Shown: in pieces, positions 1-6,259 of the stretch
Layout: every line of letters starts with the position of its first letter
Position numbering within the stretch: position 1 is the first letter of the stretch
Source: Giesbergeria sp.
GTDB lineage: Bacteria > Pseudomonadota > Gammaproteobacteria > Burkholderiales > Burkholderiaceae_C
Reading direction: 5' to 3'
Assembly (NCBI GenBank): GCA_030690515.1
Contig: JAUYGP010000117.1
Coordinates: 1-9,017, forward strand
Length of the DNA: 9,017 nt
Notes under the pieces: model-generated
Database searches by the model: none
Told to the model about the DNA's origin: nothing
What the model saw: the letters and a program-made list of their open reading frames with translations, nothing else
Made by a program: the position numbers and the translations under genes

Positions 1-14
1 TTTACGTCATTCTG

Positions 15-38
15 AAAAAAGCAGGCTGACCGCCAGCC
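15..38 (-). terminator. Probable rho-independent terminator after the response regulator gene
   Basis: Read on the minus strand, 19 nt after the response regulator stop codon (last base 57), GGCTG (38-34) and CAGCC (28-24) can form a 5-bp all-GC stem with a 5-nt loop. Three bases later comes a run of six T (20-15). The order stem then U-tract is right for ending transcription of the minus-strand operon. The stem is short and three bases separate it from the T run, so strength is uncertain. Confidence 0.5.
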
Positions 39-56
39 GGGCGCAGGGGCCGATCG

Positions 57-596
57 TCAGACCGGCTTGCGCCGCGGCATCTGGCTGGCATCGAGCAGGT
101 TCTCGATGCGCGCAAAGATTTCGAAGCGCGAGAAGGGCTTCTTCATGAAATCGTCGGCCCCAATGCGGTTGGCGTAAAACTGTTCGGTGGCGTGCTCGTT
201 GCCGCTGATCATGATGACCGGAATGTGCTGGGTCGTCGGGTTCTTGCGAATCATCCGCAAGGCGTTGAAGCCATTCATGCCGGGCAGGATGATGTCCAGA
301 AACACCAGGTCGGGCGGCTCCTGCTCCATCAGCGCAAGCCCCTTTTCGGCGTCCAGAGCTTCCAGGGTGTTGTATCCGGCCGAGCGCAAAATCTTGCGCA
401 GCGCGGCCACTACCGTGGGTGAGTCATCGATGATCAACGCCTTGATGCCCTTGCGCGCGTCCTTGCGATCGCGCTGGCGTCGCTCCACCGCATCGGCTGG
501 TTCCAGGTCGAGCAGCGGTGCGTCGGCAGGTGTGCTGGTGTCGGGCCGGGGGGCGGGCTTGCGTGGGCTGCCCCAGAGGCGGTCAAAAATACCCAT
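57..596 (-). CDS. Stand-alone receiver-domain response regulator (CheY/PilG-like)
   Basis: A 179-aa protein with one CheY-like receiver domain at about residues 52-170 and no output domain. Visible landmarks are the acidic pair D57-D58, the phospho-acceptor D101 in FLDIILPG, S131 in the beta-4 SGNE motif, and K153 in MKKPFSR, so it should be phosphorylatable. Residues 11-50 form a Pro/Ala/charged linker that looks disordered, preceded by a short amphipathic N-terminus (MGIFDRLWG). Receiver-only proteins usually act by protein-protein contact, for example in twitching or chemotaxis pathways or as phosphorelay intermediates. The ATG at 594-596 is supported by GAGG about 11 nt upstream, a rather long spacing. 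It is the last gene of the minus-strand cluster, 92 nt after the CBS gene and just before a probable terminator. The partner kinase is unknown; the large kinase divergent to the operon is one candidate by position only. Confidence 0.88.
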   Translation of the reverse strand: MGIFDRLWGSPRKPAPRPDTSTPADAPLLDLEPADAVERRQRDRKDARKGIKALIIDDSPTVVAALRKILRSAGYNTLEALDAEKGLALMEQEPPDLVFLDIILPGMNGFNALRMIRKNPTTQHIPVIMISGNEHATEQFYANRIGADDFMKKPFSRFEIFARIENLLDASQMPRRKPV

Positions 597-688
597 GGTG
601 CGGTCTTACCTCGTATGGTCTATGGATGGGGGCGATTGTCCGTCAAGCTGCGTGGCGCCGAGAAGTGCAATGATGCCTTGGCACAGAC

Positions 689-1129
689 TTATCCCAGGGC
701 GTCGTTCACCTGGTCGTTGAACTCCGCCAGACTCACGGCATCCCCGATCTCGCGGGGCAGCGCGTCGCGCACCGAAAAAACGCCCAGAATCTTGTCGGCA
801 GGCGTCACGATGGGCAGGTGCCGAAAGCCCCGCTCGATCATGATCAGCACCGCCTCGGAAACTTTCATGTCGGGGGCCACCGTTTGCGGGTGCGGCGTCA
901 TCACGTCGCAGACCAGCGTGGCCTCGGGGCTGAGCGCCTTGGCCAGCACGCGCGTCATCAGGTCGCGCTCGGTCAGGATGCCCAGCAGAGCGCCCAGGGT
1001 GTCGAGAATGAGCACGCTGCCGCAGTTGGCGCGCGTCATCACGCAGGCCGCCTCCCACACGCTGGCTTGGGGGCCCAGGCTGACCACGTGGCGCTGAGAG
1101 ATCGACTGAAAGACGGTGCGTTCGGCCAT
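689..1129 (-). CDS. CBS-domain pair protein
   Basis: A 146-aa soluble protein made almost entirely of two CBS motifs, about residues 10-65 and 75-132. Each shows the usual pattern: a hydrophobic beta strand, the A-x-x-x-M helix (AACVMT; AVLIMIERG), then a GI/GV-[LF]-[ST]-x-RD turn (GILTERDL; GVFSVRDA). CBS pairs of this kind bind adenine ligands such as AMP, ATP, NAD or S-adenosylmethionine and act as energy or redox sensors; which ligand applies here cannot be read from the sequence. The start is fixed by a strong AAAAGGAG (1144-1137) 7 nt before the ATG. The gene lies 134 nt downstream of korB on the same strand, so it may be co-transcribed with the 2-oxoacid oxidoreductase and could report energy charge to that enzyme or to the response regulator next door. 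That role is inference. Confidence 0.9.
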   Translation of the reverse strand: MAERTVFQSISQRHVVSLGPQASVWEAACVMTRANCGSVLILDTLGALLGILTERDLMTRVLAKALSPEATLVCDVMTPHPQTVAPDMKVSEAVLIMIERGFRHLPIVTPADKILGVFSVRDALPREIGDAVSLAEFNDQVNDALG

Positions 1130-1136
1130 GGCAAGG

Positions 1137-1144
1137 CTCCTTTT
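1137..1144 (-). promoter_or_regulatory. Ribosome binding site of the CBS gene
   Basis: The minus strand reads AAAAGGAG at 1144-1137, then 7 nt, then the ATG at 1129-1127. It is a near-ideal Shine-Dalgarno match and supports this start. Confidence 0.75.
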
Positions 1145-1174
1145 GCAGGGGACAACGGGGTTATTCCCTTTCTA

Positions 1175-1252
1175 AATCATCCGTGACATTGTCGACTTCG
1201 CCTTGCCTTGCTACAGCAATGTCTGCGGCTCATCTTCGCGTCACAAATGATT
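1175..1252. repeat. Nested inverted repeats between korB and the CBS gene
   Basis: AATCATCCGTGAC (1175-1187) is matched on the opposite strand by AATCATTTGTGAC (1252-1240), an 11-of-13 inverted pair whose outer six and inner five bases are identical. Inside lie a perfect 7-bp inverted pair, GACATTG (1185-1191) with CAATGTC (1217-1223), and a tight inverted repeat TTGCTACAGCAA (1208-1219). CTTCGC also occurs twice directly (1196-1201 and 1234-1239). There is no T run, so this is not a classical terminator. It could be an mRNA processing or stability hairpin that sets the korB to CBS transcript ratio, or a regulator-binding site for an internal promoter. The repeats are seen; the functions are inference. 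Confidence 0.5.
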
Positions 1253-1263
1253 CGGAAATGGAA

Positions 1264-2319
1264 TTAGCGCAGCGATGCGTTGAGTTTTTCCAGCGCTTTC
1301 GATCCGGGGCATAGTTCGGTCGGCCCCATGCTATTCAGCGGTGTGTCGCTGGTGTTGAGGGACAGGTGCAGGTCGGTGGCCTGCGGGTCGAGGTAGAGCA
1401 GGCCGGTCACCACTTCGCCGCGCGCCTGGTGGGCGTTCATGTAGCTGAGCGCGGCGTAGCGGTCGGACGGGTCGTAGTCGGTGTGCAATTTGCGCAGGCG
1501 CAGCAGGCTGCCGTCGTGCTGCTGCACGTCGATGACTTCGCCCGGCGCGTACTGCGCGGTGATCTCGCTGTGCCGGGGCATGAAGTCGATGCGGCTGACG
1601 GCCTCGTTGTGCTGGCGCACATAGTCGTAGCTCTTGGTGCTGCCGCTGTGGTTGTTGAAGGTCACACAAGGGCTGATGACGTCGATAAAGGCCGCTCCGC
1701 CGTGGCCGATGGCGCCCTTGATGAGCGGCACCAATTGCTCCTTGTCGCCCGAAAAACTGCGCGCGACATAGGTGGCGCCCAGTTGCAGCGCCAGGCCGAC
1801 CAGGTCCACCGGGCTGTCGTTGTTGACCACGCCCTTCTTGCTGCGCGAGCCCCGATCCGCCGTGGCCGAGAACTGGCCCTTGGTCAGGCCGTAGACGCCG
1901 TTGTTCTCGACGATATAGGCCATGCGCACGCCCCGGCGCATGGCATTGGCGAACTGGCCCAGGCCAATGGAGGCGGAGTCGCCATCACCCGAGACGCCCA
2001 GATACAGCAGGTCGCGGTTGGCCAGGTTGGCGCCGGTCAGCACCGAGGGCATGCGCCCGTGCACAGTGTTGAAGCCGTGCGAGGCGCCCAGAAAATAGTC
2101 TGGCGTTTTGGAGCTGCAGCCAATACCCGAGAGCTTGGCGACGCGGTGGGGTTCGATGTCGAGTTCCCAGCAGGCCTGGATGATGGCCGCCGAAATAGAG
2201 TCGTGCCCACAGCCCGCGCACAGGGTGGAGATGCGGCCTTCGTAGTCGCGCCGCGTGTAGCCCACCTTGTTGTGGGTCAGCGTGGGGTGGTGCAGCCGGG
2301 GCTTGGCGAGGTAGGTCAT
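1264..2319 (-). CDS. korB: 2-oxoacid:acceptor oxidoreductase, beta subunit (probably 2-oxoglutarate)
   Basis: The 351-aa thiamine diphosphate (ThDP)-binding subunit of the 2-oxoacid:ferredoxin oxidoreductase family, which catalyses CoA-dependent oxidative decarboxylation (or the reverse carboxylation) of a 2-oxoacid. The four expected 4Fe-4S ligands are present: C34 and C37 in CAGCGH, C68 in GIGCSSK, and C218 in ISPCVTF. The ThDP/Mg motif is GDGDSASIG (111-119) with NNGVYGLTKGQ (139-149). Length fits the family, with a C-terminal extension of about 60 residues beyond the core. The ATG overlaps the korA stop codon (ATGA, 2319-2316), so translation is coupled, and AAGGAGG at 2330-2324 is a strong ribosome binding site. 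The 2-oxoglutarate assignment rests on overall resemblance to KorB proteins; pyruvate or another 2-oxoacid cannot be excluded. Cytoplasmic, expected to pair with the fused gamma-alpha subunit upstream. Confidence 0.93.
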   Translation of the reverse strand: MTYLAKPRLHHPTLTHNKVGYTRRDYEGRISTLCAGCGHDSISAAIIQACWELDIEPHRVAKLSGIGCSSKTPDYFLGASHGFNTVHGRMPSVLTGANLANRDLLYLGVSGDGDSASIGLGQFANAMRRGVRMAYIVENNGVYGLTKGQFSATADRGSRSKKGVVNNDSPVDLVGLALQLGATYVARSFSGDKEQLVPLIKGAIGHGGAAFIDVISPCVTFNNHSGSTKSYDYVRQHNEAVSRIDFMPRHSEITAQYAPGEVIDVQQHDGSLLRLRKLHTDYDPSDRYAALSYMNAHQARGEVVTGLLYLDPQATDLHLSLNTSDTPLNSMGPTELCPGSKALEKLNASLR

Positions 2320-2330
2320 GCGGCCTCCTT
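2316..2330 (-). promoter_or_regulatory. korA/korB translational coupling junction
   Basis: The minus strand reads AAGGAGGCCGCATGA. It holds the ribosome binding site AAGGAGG, the last codons of korA (Glu-Ala-Ala), and the overlapping korB ATG and korA TGA. Ribosomes ending korA can restart directly on korB, favouring balanced subunit amounts. Confidence 0.8.
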
Positions 2331-4148
2331 GATCAACGCCGTGGCGCCTTGCAGATGGGTCTGAATCGCCCGGGTGATAAAGCGCGCCGTAATCGGCGTG
2401 CCGTCGTAGTGCAGCACCTTGACGAGGCGCGCCGGGTCCACGCCCAGCTCGTTGACCAGCAGGGCGTGCATCTGGGCGTCGCGGTTCTGTTCCACCACAA
2501 ATACCTGTTCGTGTGCGGCGATAAAGCGGTCCACCGAATCCGGGAAGGGGAAAGCGCGCAGGCGCAGGGCGTCGATGTGGATGTCTTCGGCGGTGAGAAC
2601 ATCCAGCGCTTCCTGCATGGCCGGGCTGGTGGAGCCGAAGTACAGCACGCCTAACGACGTAGCTTGGTCTGCGCTGCGCAGCACCGGCTGGGGCACCAGG
2701 TCGGCGGCGGTGCGGAATTTGCGCAGCAATCGCTCCATGTTGTAGATGTAGTCCGGCCCGCGTTCAGAGTAGCGGGCATAGGGATCGCGCGTGGTGCCGC
2801 GCGTGAAGAAGCTGCCCTTGGTGGGGTGCGTGCCGGGGTAAGTGCGCCAGGGAATGCCGTCGCCATCCACGTCCTTGTAACGGCCAAAATCCTTGCCTGC
2901 CTCCAACTCCTCGGCAGTCATCACCTTGCCCCGGTCGTAGGTACGTGCGTCGTCCCAGGCAAAGGGCTTGCACAGCCGCTGGTTCATGCCGATGTCCAGG
3001 TCGGTCATGAGAAAAATGGGGGTCTGCAGCCGGTCGGCCAGGTCCAGTGCTGCAGCAGCGTGTTCAAAGCATTCGTGCGGGTCTTCGGGAAACAGCAGCA
3101 CATGCTTGGTGTCGCCGTGCGAGGCGTAGGCGCAGGCGAGCAGATCCGACTGCTGGGTGCGCGTGGGCATGCCGGTGGACGGCCCGCCGCGCTGCACGTT
3201 GATGATGGTGACCGGAATCTCGGCAAAGTAGGCTAGGCCGATGAACTCCGTCATCAGCGAGATGCCGGGGCCCGAAGTGGCGGTGAAAGCGCGGGCGCCG
3301 TTCCAGCCGGCACCCACCACCATGCCGATGGAGGCCAGTTCGTCTTCGGCCTGCACGATGGCGAAGTTGCTGCGGCCGGTGTCCGGGTCCACGCGGAACT
3401 TGTCGCAGTATTTCTGGAAGGCCTCGGGCACCGACGACGACGGCGTGATCGGGTACCAGGCTGCCACCGTGGCGCCGCCGTACACACAGCCCAGGGCGGC
3501 TGCGCTGTTGCCGTCGGTAAAAATCAGGTCACCTACTTCGTCGGCTCGGCGCACCCGGATGCCCAGAGGTGCCTGCAGGTGCGCCTTGACGTAGTCGCGC
3601 CCCAGGTGCAGGGCGCGCACGTTGGATTCGAGCAGCATTTCCTTGCCTCGGTACTGTTCGGCGAAGAGCTTCTCAAACACCTCGGCTTCCACGTCGAGCA
3701 GGATGGAGAGGGCGCCCACGTAGATGATGTTCTTGAACAACTGGCGCTGGCGCGGCTCGGTGTAGGCCTTGTTGCTGATTTCGGTCAGCGGGACGCCGAT
3801 GACGGTGATGTCCTGGCGGAACTTGGACGCAGGAATAGGCCGGGAGCTGTCATAGAACAGATAGCCGCCGGGCGAAATCTCGGCCACGTCGGCATCCCAG
3901 GTCTGCGGGTTCATGGCCACCATCATGTCCACGCCGCCGCGCCGCCCCGAATAGCCACGCTCGCACACGCGGGCCTCGTACCACGTCGGCATGCCCTGGA
4001 TGTTGCTGGGGAAGATGTTGCGCGGGCTGACCGGCACGCCCATGCGCAGGATGGCCTTGGCGAACAGCTCGTTGGCGGACGCCGAACCCGAGCCATTGAC
4101 GTTGGCGAACTTGATGACAAAGTCGTTGACGGCTTCGATGGGCTTCAT
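2316..4148 (-). CDS. korA: 2-oxoacid:acceptor oxidoreductase, fused gamma-alpha subunit (probably 2-oxoglutarate)
   Basis: A 610-aa protein combining an N-terminal gamma domain (about residues 8-190, opening with NVNGSGSASANELFAKA) and the alpha ThDP-pyrimidine domains (about 205-610). Alpha motifs include TDGNSAAALG (211-220), YPITPSS (232-238), TSGPG (291-295) and QRGGPSTGMPTRTQQ (319-333), all typical of 2-oxoglutarate/2-oxoacid oxidoreductases. With KorB it forms the CoA-dependent decarboxylase. The open frame runs up to 4265, but I start at the ATG at 4148: it has GGAGG 4 nt upstream, it forms an ATGA overlap with the preceding gene, and the family's conserved N-terminus begins just after it. 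The extra upstream residues (HGRLGHAEVPPG...) lie within the previous gene's coding sequence and look non-native. The fused gamma-alpha layout matches aerobic and denitrifying proteobacterial KorA. The exact substrate is not proven. Confidence 0.93.
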   Translation of the reverse strand: MKPIEAVNDFVIKFANVNGSGSASANELFAKAILRMGVPVSPRNIFPSNIQGMPTWYEARVCERGYSGRRGGVDMMVAMNPQTWDADVAEISPGGYLFYDSSRPIPASKFRQDITVIGVPLTEISNKAYTEPRQRQLFKNIIYVGALSILLDVEAEVFEKLFAEQYRGKEMLLESNVRALHLGRDYVKAHLQAPLGIRVRRADEVGDLIFTDGNSAAALGCVYGGATVAAWYPITPSSSVPEAFQKYCDKFRVDPDTGRSNFAIVQAEDELASIGMVVGAGWNGARAFTATSGPGISLMTEFIGLAYFAEIPVTIINVQRGGPSTGMPTRTQQSDLLACAYASHGDTKHVLLFPEDPHECFEHAAAALDLADRLQTPIFLMTDLDIGMNQRLCKPFAWDDARTYDRGKVMTAEELEAGKDFGRYKDVDGDGIPWRTYPGTHPTKGSFFTRGTTRDPYARYSERGPDYIYNMERLLRKFRTAADLVPQPVLRSADQATSLGVLYFGSTSPAMQEALDVLTAEDIHIDALRLRAFPFPDSVDRFIAAHEQVFVVEQNRDAQMHALLVNELGVDPARLVKVLHYDGTPITARFITRAIQTHLQGATALIKEAA

Positions 4149-4159
4149 GCGGCCTCCAG
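4145..4159 (-). promoter_or_regulatory. Flavoprotein/korA translational coupling junction
   Basis: The minus strand reads CTGGAGGCCGCATGA: GGAGG, the final Glu-Ala-Ala codons of the flavoprotein, and overlapping korA ATG and TGA. Thirteen bases (GGAGGCCGCATGA) are identical to the korA/korB junction. Confidence 0.8.
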
Positions 4160-5977
4160 CGTGTGGCGGGTGATCTGGGCGTCGCGGCAGCCGGGGCCGG
4201 CCTGGGTGGTATCCAGGCGGAACTTCTGCATGTCCCAGGCGCCCGTGGGGCAGCGTTCGGCGCACAGACCGCAGTGCAGGCAGACGTCTTCATCCTTGAC
4301 CATGATGCGCTCGGTTTTCAGCGGAGCCGAGACCATCAGCGTTTGCGCCAGGTTCCCGGCGGGGGCTTTCAGCCGGGTGCGCAAGTCGTCCTCTTCGCCA
4401 TTGAAGGTGAAAGTGATGCTGTCCATGGGGCAGATGTCCACACAGGCGTCGCATTCGATGCAGGTGGAGCGGTTGAACACCGTCTGCACATCGCAGTTCA
4501 GGCAGCGGCTGGCCTCCTTGAAGGCGGTGGCGGCGTCGAACCCCAGCTCCACTTCCACCCGGATGCTGGCCAGCGCCACCTCGGCCTTGGCCCACGGCAC
4601 TTTGAAACGCAGGTCGTTGGAGACGTCGTTGTCGTAGCTCCACTCGTGGATGCCCATCTTGGTGGACATCAGGTTGGTGCGCGGTGCCGGGCGCTGGCGC
4701 ACGTCTTCGGCGTGCAGGAAGCGGTCGATGGAGACCGCCGCTTCGTGCCCCTGCGCTACGGCAGTGATGATGTTCTTGGGGCCGTAGGCCGCGTCGCCAC
4801 CGAAGAACAGCTGCGGCAGCGTGGACTGAAAGGTGTCTGGCGTGAGCTGCGGCAAACCCCAGCGGTCAAAGGCAATGCCCAGATCGTCCTCAATCCACGG
4901 AAACGCATTTTCCTGGCCCACGGCGATCAGCACCACGTCGCAGGGCACGCGCACATCGGGCTCACCCGTCGGTACCAGGCTGCGGCGGCCTTGCGCGTCG
5001 TACTGGGCCTGCACCACCTCGAAAGTCATGGCGGTGAGCTGGCCGTTTTCGTGCTCAAAGGCTTTGGGCACGTGGAAGTTCAGGATAGGAATGCCCTCGT
5101 GCAGGGTGTCTTCCTTTTCCCAGGGCGAGGCCTTCATCTCCTCAAAGCCACTGCGCACGATGACCTTGACGTCGGTGCCGCCCAGGCGCCGTGCCGAGCG
5201 GCAGCAGTCCATGGCGGTGTTGCCGCCCCCGAGCACGATGACGCGTGGTGCAATCTGCGTGACATGCCCGAAGGACACTGAGGCCAGCCAGTCGATGCCG
5301 ATGTGGACGTTGTCTTGAATGTCGCTTCGACCCGGGATGTCGAGGTCGCGCCCGCGGGGCGCTCCGCTGCCCACAAAAACGGCGTCGTAGCCCTGCGTGA
5401 GCAAGGTGCGCAGCGAGTCGATGCGTTGACCGCCACGAAAGCGCACACCCATGTCAAGGATGTAACCGGTTTCCTCGTCAATCACTGATTCGGGCAGGCG
5501 AAACCGTGGGATCTGGCTGCGGATGAAGCCGCCTGCCTTGGCTTCGGCGTCGAACACCGTGACCTCGTAGCCCAGGGGCGCCAGGTCACGCGCCACGGTC
5601 AGCGACGATGGCCCCGCCCCCACGCAGGCCACCCGCTTGCCATTGGATGGCGCGATGGCGGGCATGCGTTCTTTTACGCCGGTCTTGTGGTCGGCTGCCA
5701 CACGTTTGAGGCGACAGATGGCGACGGGCTCGGGTTGTGCGCCATTGCTCTCCTCCACCCGTCCACGTCGACAGGCCGGCTCGCAGGGGCGGTCGCAGGT
5801 GCGGCCCAGCACGCCGGGAAATACGTTGGACACCCAGTTGACCATGTAGGCATCGTCGTACCGCCCCTGGCCGATCAGCCGGATGTACTCCGGTACCGGG
5901 GTGTGGGCAGGGCAAGCCCACTGGCAGTCAACGACCTTGTGGAAATACTCTGGGGGAGCGATATTGGTAGGCTGCAA
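4145..5977 (-). CDS. GltD-like FAD/NAD(P) iron-sulfur oxidoreductase subunit
   Basis: A 610-aa flavoprotein predicted to move electrons between NAD(P)(H), FAD and 4Fe-4S clusters, as the redox partner of KorAB. Domains in order: an N-terminal cysteine domain like the one in GltD and dihydropyrimidine dehydrogenase (C18, C22, C61, C65, C69); an FAD-binding Rossmann motif VGAGPSS (119-125); an NAD(P)-binding motif GGGNTAMD (250-257); the GGDAAYGPKNIITAVAQG flavin-binding turn; CLNC (492-495); and two 4Fe-4S ferredoxin motifs, C506/C509/C512/C516 and C566/C569/C572/C576. Annotation pipelines would likely call it glutamate synthase small chain, but no GltB large subunit is adjacent and the gene is coupled to korA by ATGA. 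A three-subunit NADP-linked 2-oxoglutarate oxidoreductase with such a flavoprotein is known from Azoarcus evansii. The start is TTG, with GGAG six nt upstream; no in-frame ATG lies near it. Confidence 0.9.
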   Translation of the reverse strand: MQPTNIAPPEYFHKVVDCQWACPAHTPVPEYIRLIGQGRYDDAYMVNWVSNVFPGVLGRTCDRPCEPACRRGRVEESNGAQPEPVAICRLKRVAADHKTGVKERMPAIAPSNGKRVACVGAGPSSLTVARDLAPLGYEVTVFDAEAKAGGFIRSQIPRFRLPESVIDEETGYILDMGVRFRGGQRIDSLRTLLTQGYDAVFVGSGAPRGRDLDIPGRSDIQDNVHIGIDWLASVSFGHVTQIAPRVIVLGGGNTAMDCCRSARRLGGTDVKVIVRSGFEEMKASPWEKEDTLHEGIPILNFHVPKAFEHENGQLTAMTFEVVQAQYDAQGRRSLVPTGEPDVRVPCDVVLIAVGQENAFPWIEDDLGIAFDRWGLPQLTPDTFQSTLPQLFFGGDAAYGPKNIITAVAQGHEAAVSIDRFLHAEDVRQRPAPRTNLMSTKMGIHEWSYDNDVSNDLRFKVPWAKAEVALASIRVEVELGFDAATAFKEASRCLNCDVQTVFNRSTCIECDACVDICPMDSITFTFNGEEDDLRTRLKAPAGNLAQTLMVSAPLKTERIMVKDEDVCLHCGLCAERCPTGAWDMQKFRLDTTQAGPGCRDAQITRHTLEAA

Positions 5978-5987
5978 GGCAATCTCC
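5975..5987 (-). promoter_or_regulatory. Ribosome binding site and TTG start of the flavoprotein gene
   Basis: The minus strand reads GGAG (5987-5984), six nt, then TTG (5977-5975). The conserved-looking N-terminus (NIAPPEYFHKVVDC) begins four residues later and no ATG lies in frame for at least 70 nt upstream, so the rare TTG start is the best choice. A TTG start would lower initiation of the first gene in the operon. Confidence 0.6.
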
Positions 5988-6259
5988 AGTCCACGGGACT
6001 GCAGCCGAAGCGGCGCAGCGAACCAAAGTCTATGTCTGGCCGAGGTGAATTCGTCCTCAGGTGAATCCCTTGGATAGCTGCTTTCCCCCTCACATCTTGA
6101 CCACGATCAGAAGTCGTGCGTGAACGGCGCAGGCGTGCGATGCAGCGGCTTTTTGGTGCGGTTTCAAGGCGCAATGTACATGCTCCGCGCGTATCATGCG
6201 CCGCAACCACGACGGGTAAGGCGATGCTCGTTCTTCGGCTTTTGCGGGGGGATTCATTC
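5978..6259. promoter_or_regulatory. Divergent intergenic region (kor operon / sensor kinase)
   Basis: This 282-nt gap separates the minus-strand operon from the plus-strand kinase and must hold at least the operon promoter. I see no convincing sigma-70 promoter. Weak candidates are: plus strand, TATCAT (6192-6197) as a -10 without a good -35; minus strand, TTGAAA (6167-6162) followed after 17 nt by a poor -10, TGCATC. TTGACC at 6097-6102 (plus) lacks a matching -10. Possible operators are CACGA-N7-TCGTG (6102-6118) and the palindrome ATGTACAT (6174-6181). No small gene with a supported start was found here. Confidence 0.35.
6102..6118. repeat. Short inverted repeat, possible operator
   Basis: CACGA (6102-6106) and TCGTG (6114-6118) are perfect inverted arms with a 7-nt spacer, in the middle of the divergent intergenic region and overlapping the end of a TTGACC hexamer. 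A dimeric transcription factor could bind here, but five-base arms arise easily by chance. Confidence 0.25.

Noticed and set aside
606..1058. Minus-strand open frame of 150 codons overlapping the CBS gene
   Set aside because: It is in a shifted frame of the CBS gene, and its translation is Arg/Gly-rich with no conserved pattern.
1175..1252. Rho-independent terminator between korB and the CBS gene
   Set aside because: The inverted repeats are not followed by a T run on the minus strand.
1366..2364. Plus-strand open frame of 332 codons
   Set aside because: It is antisense to korB, with composition typical of a complementary-frame artefact.
4149..4265. N-terminal extension of korA by 39 codons to an upstream ATG
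   Set aside because: The extra residues lie inside the preceding gene in another frame, look non-native, and the ATG at 4148 has GGAGG and an ATGA overlap.
3579..4637. Plus-strand open frame of 352 codons
   Set aside because: It is antisense to korA and the flavoprotein gene; it is a GC-rich mirror frame with no recognisable domain.
4163..5281. Plus-strand open frame of 372 codons
   Set aside because: It lies antisense to the flavoprotein, whose motifs are unmistakable; the translation is low-complexity, Gly/Ala/His/Val-rich, with no family features.
4145..5977. Assimilatory glutamate synthase small subunit (gltD)
   Set aside because: There is no gltB neighbour; extra C-terminal ferredoxin clusters and tight coupling to korA argue for an electron-transfer subunit of the 2-oxoacid enzyme.
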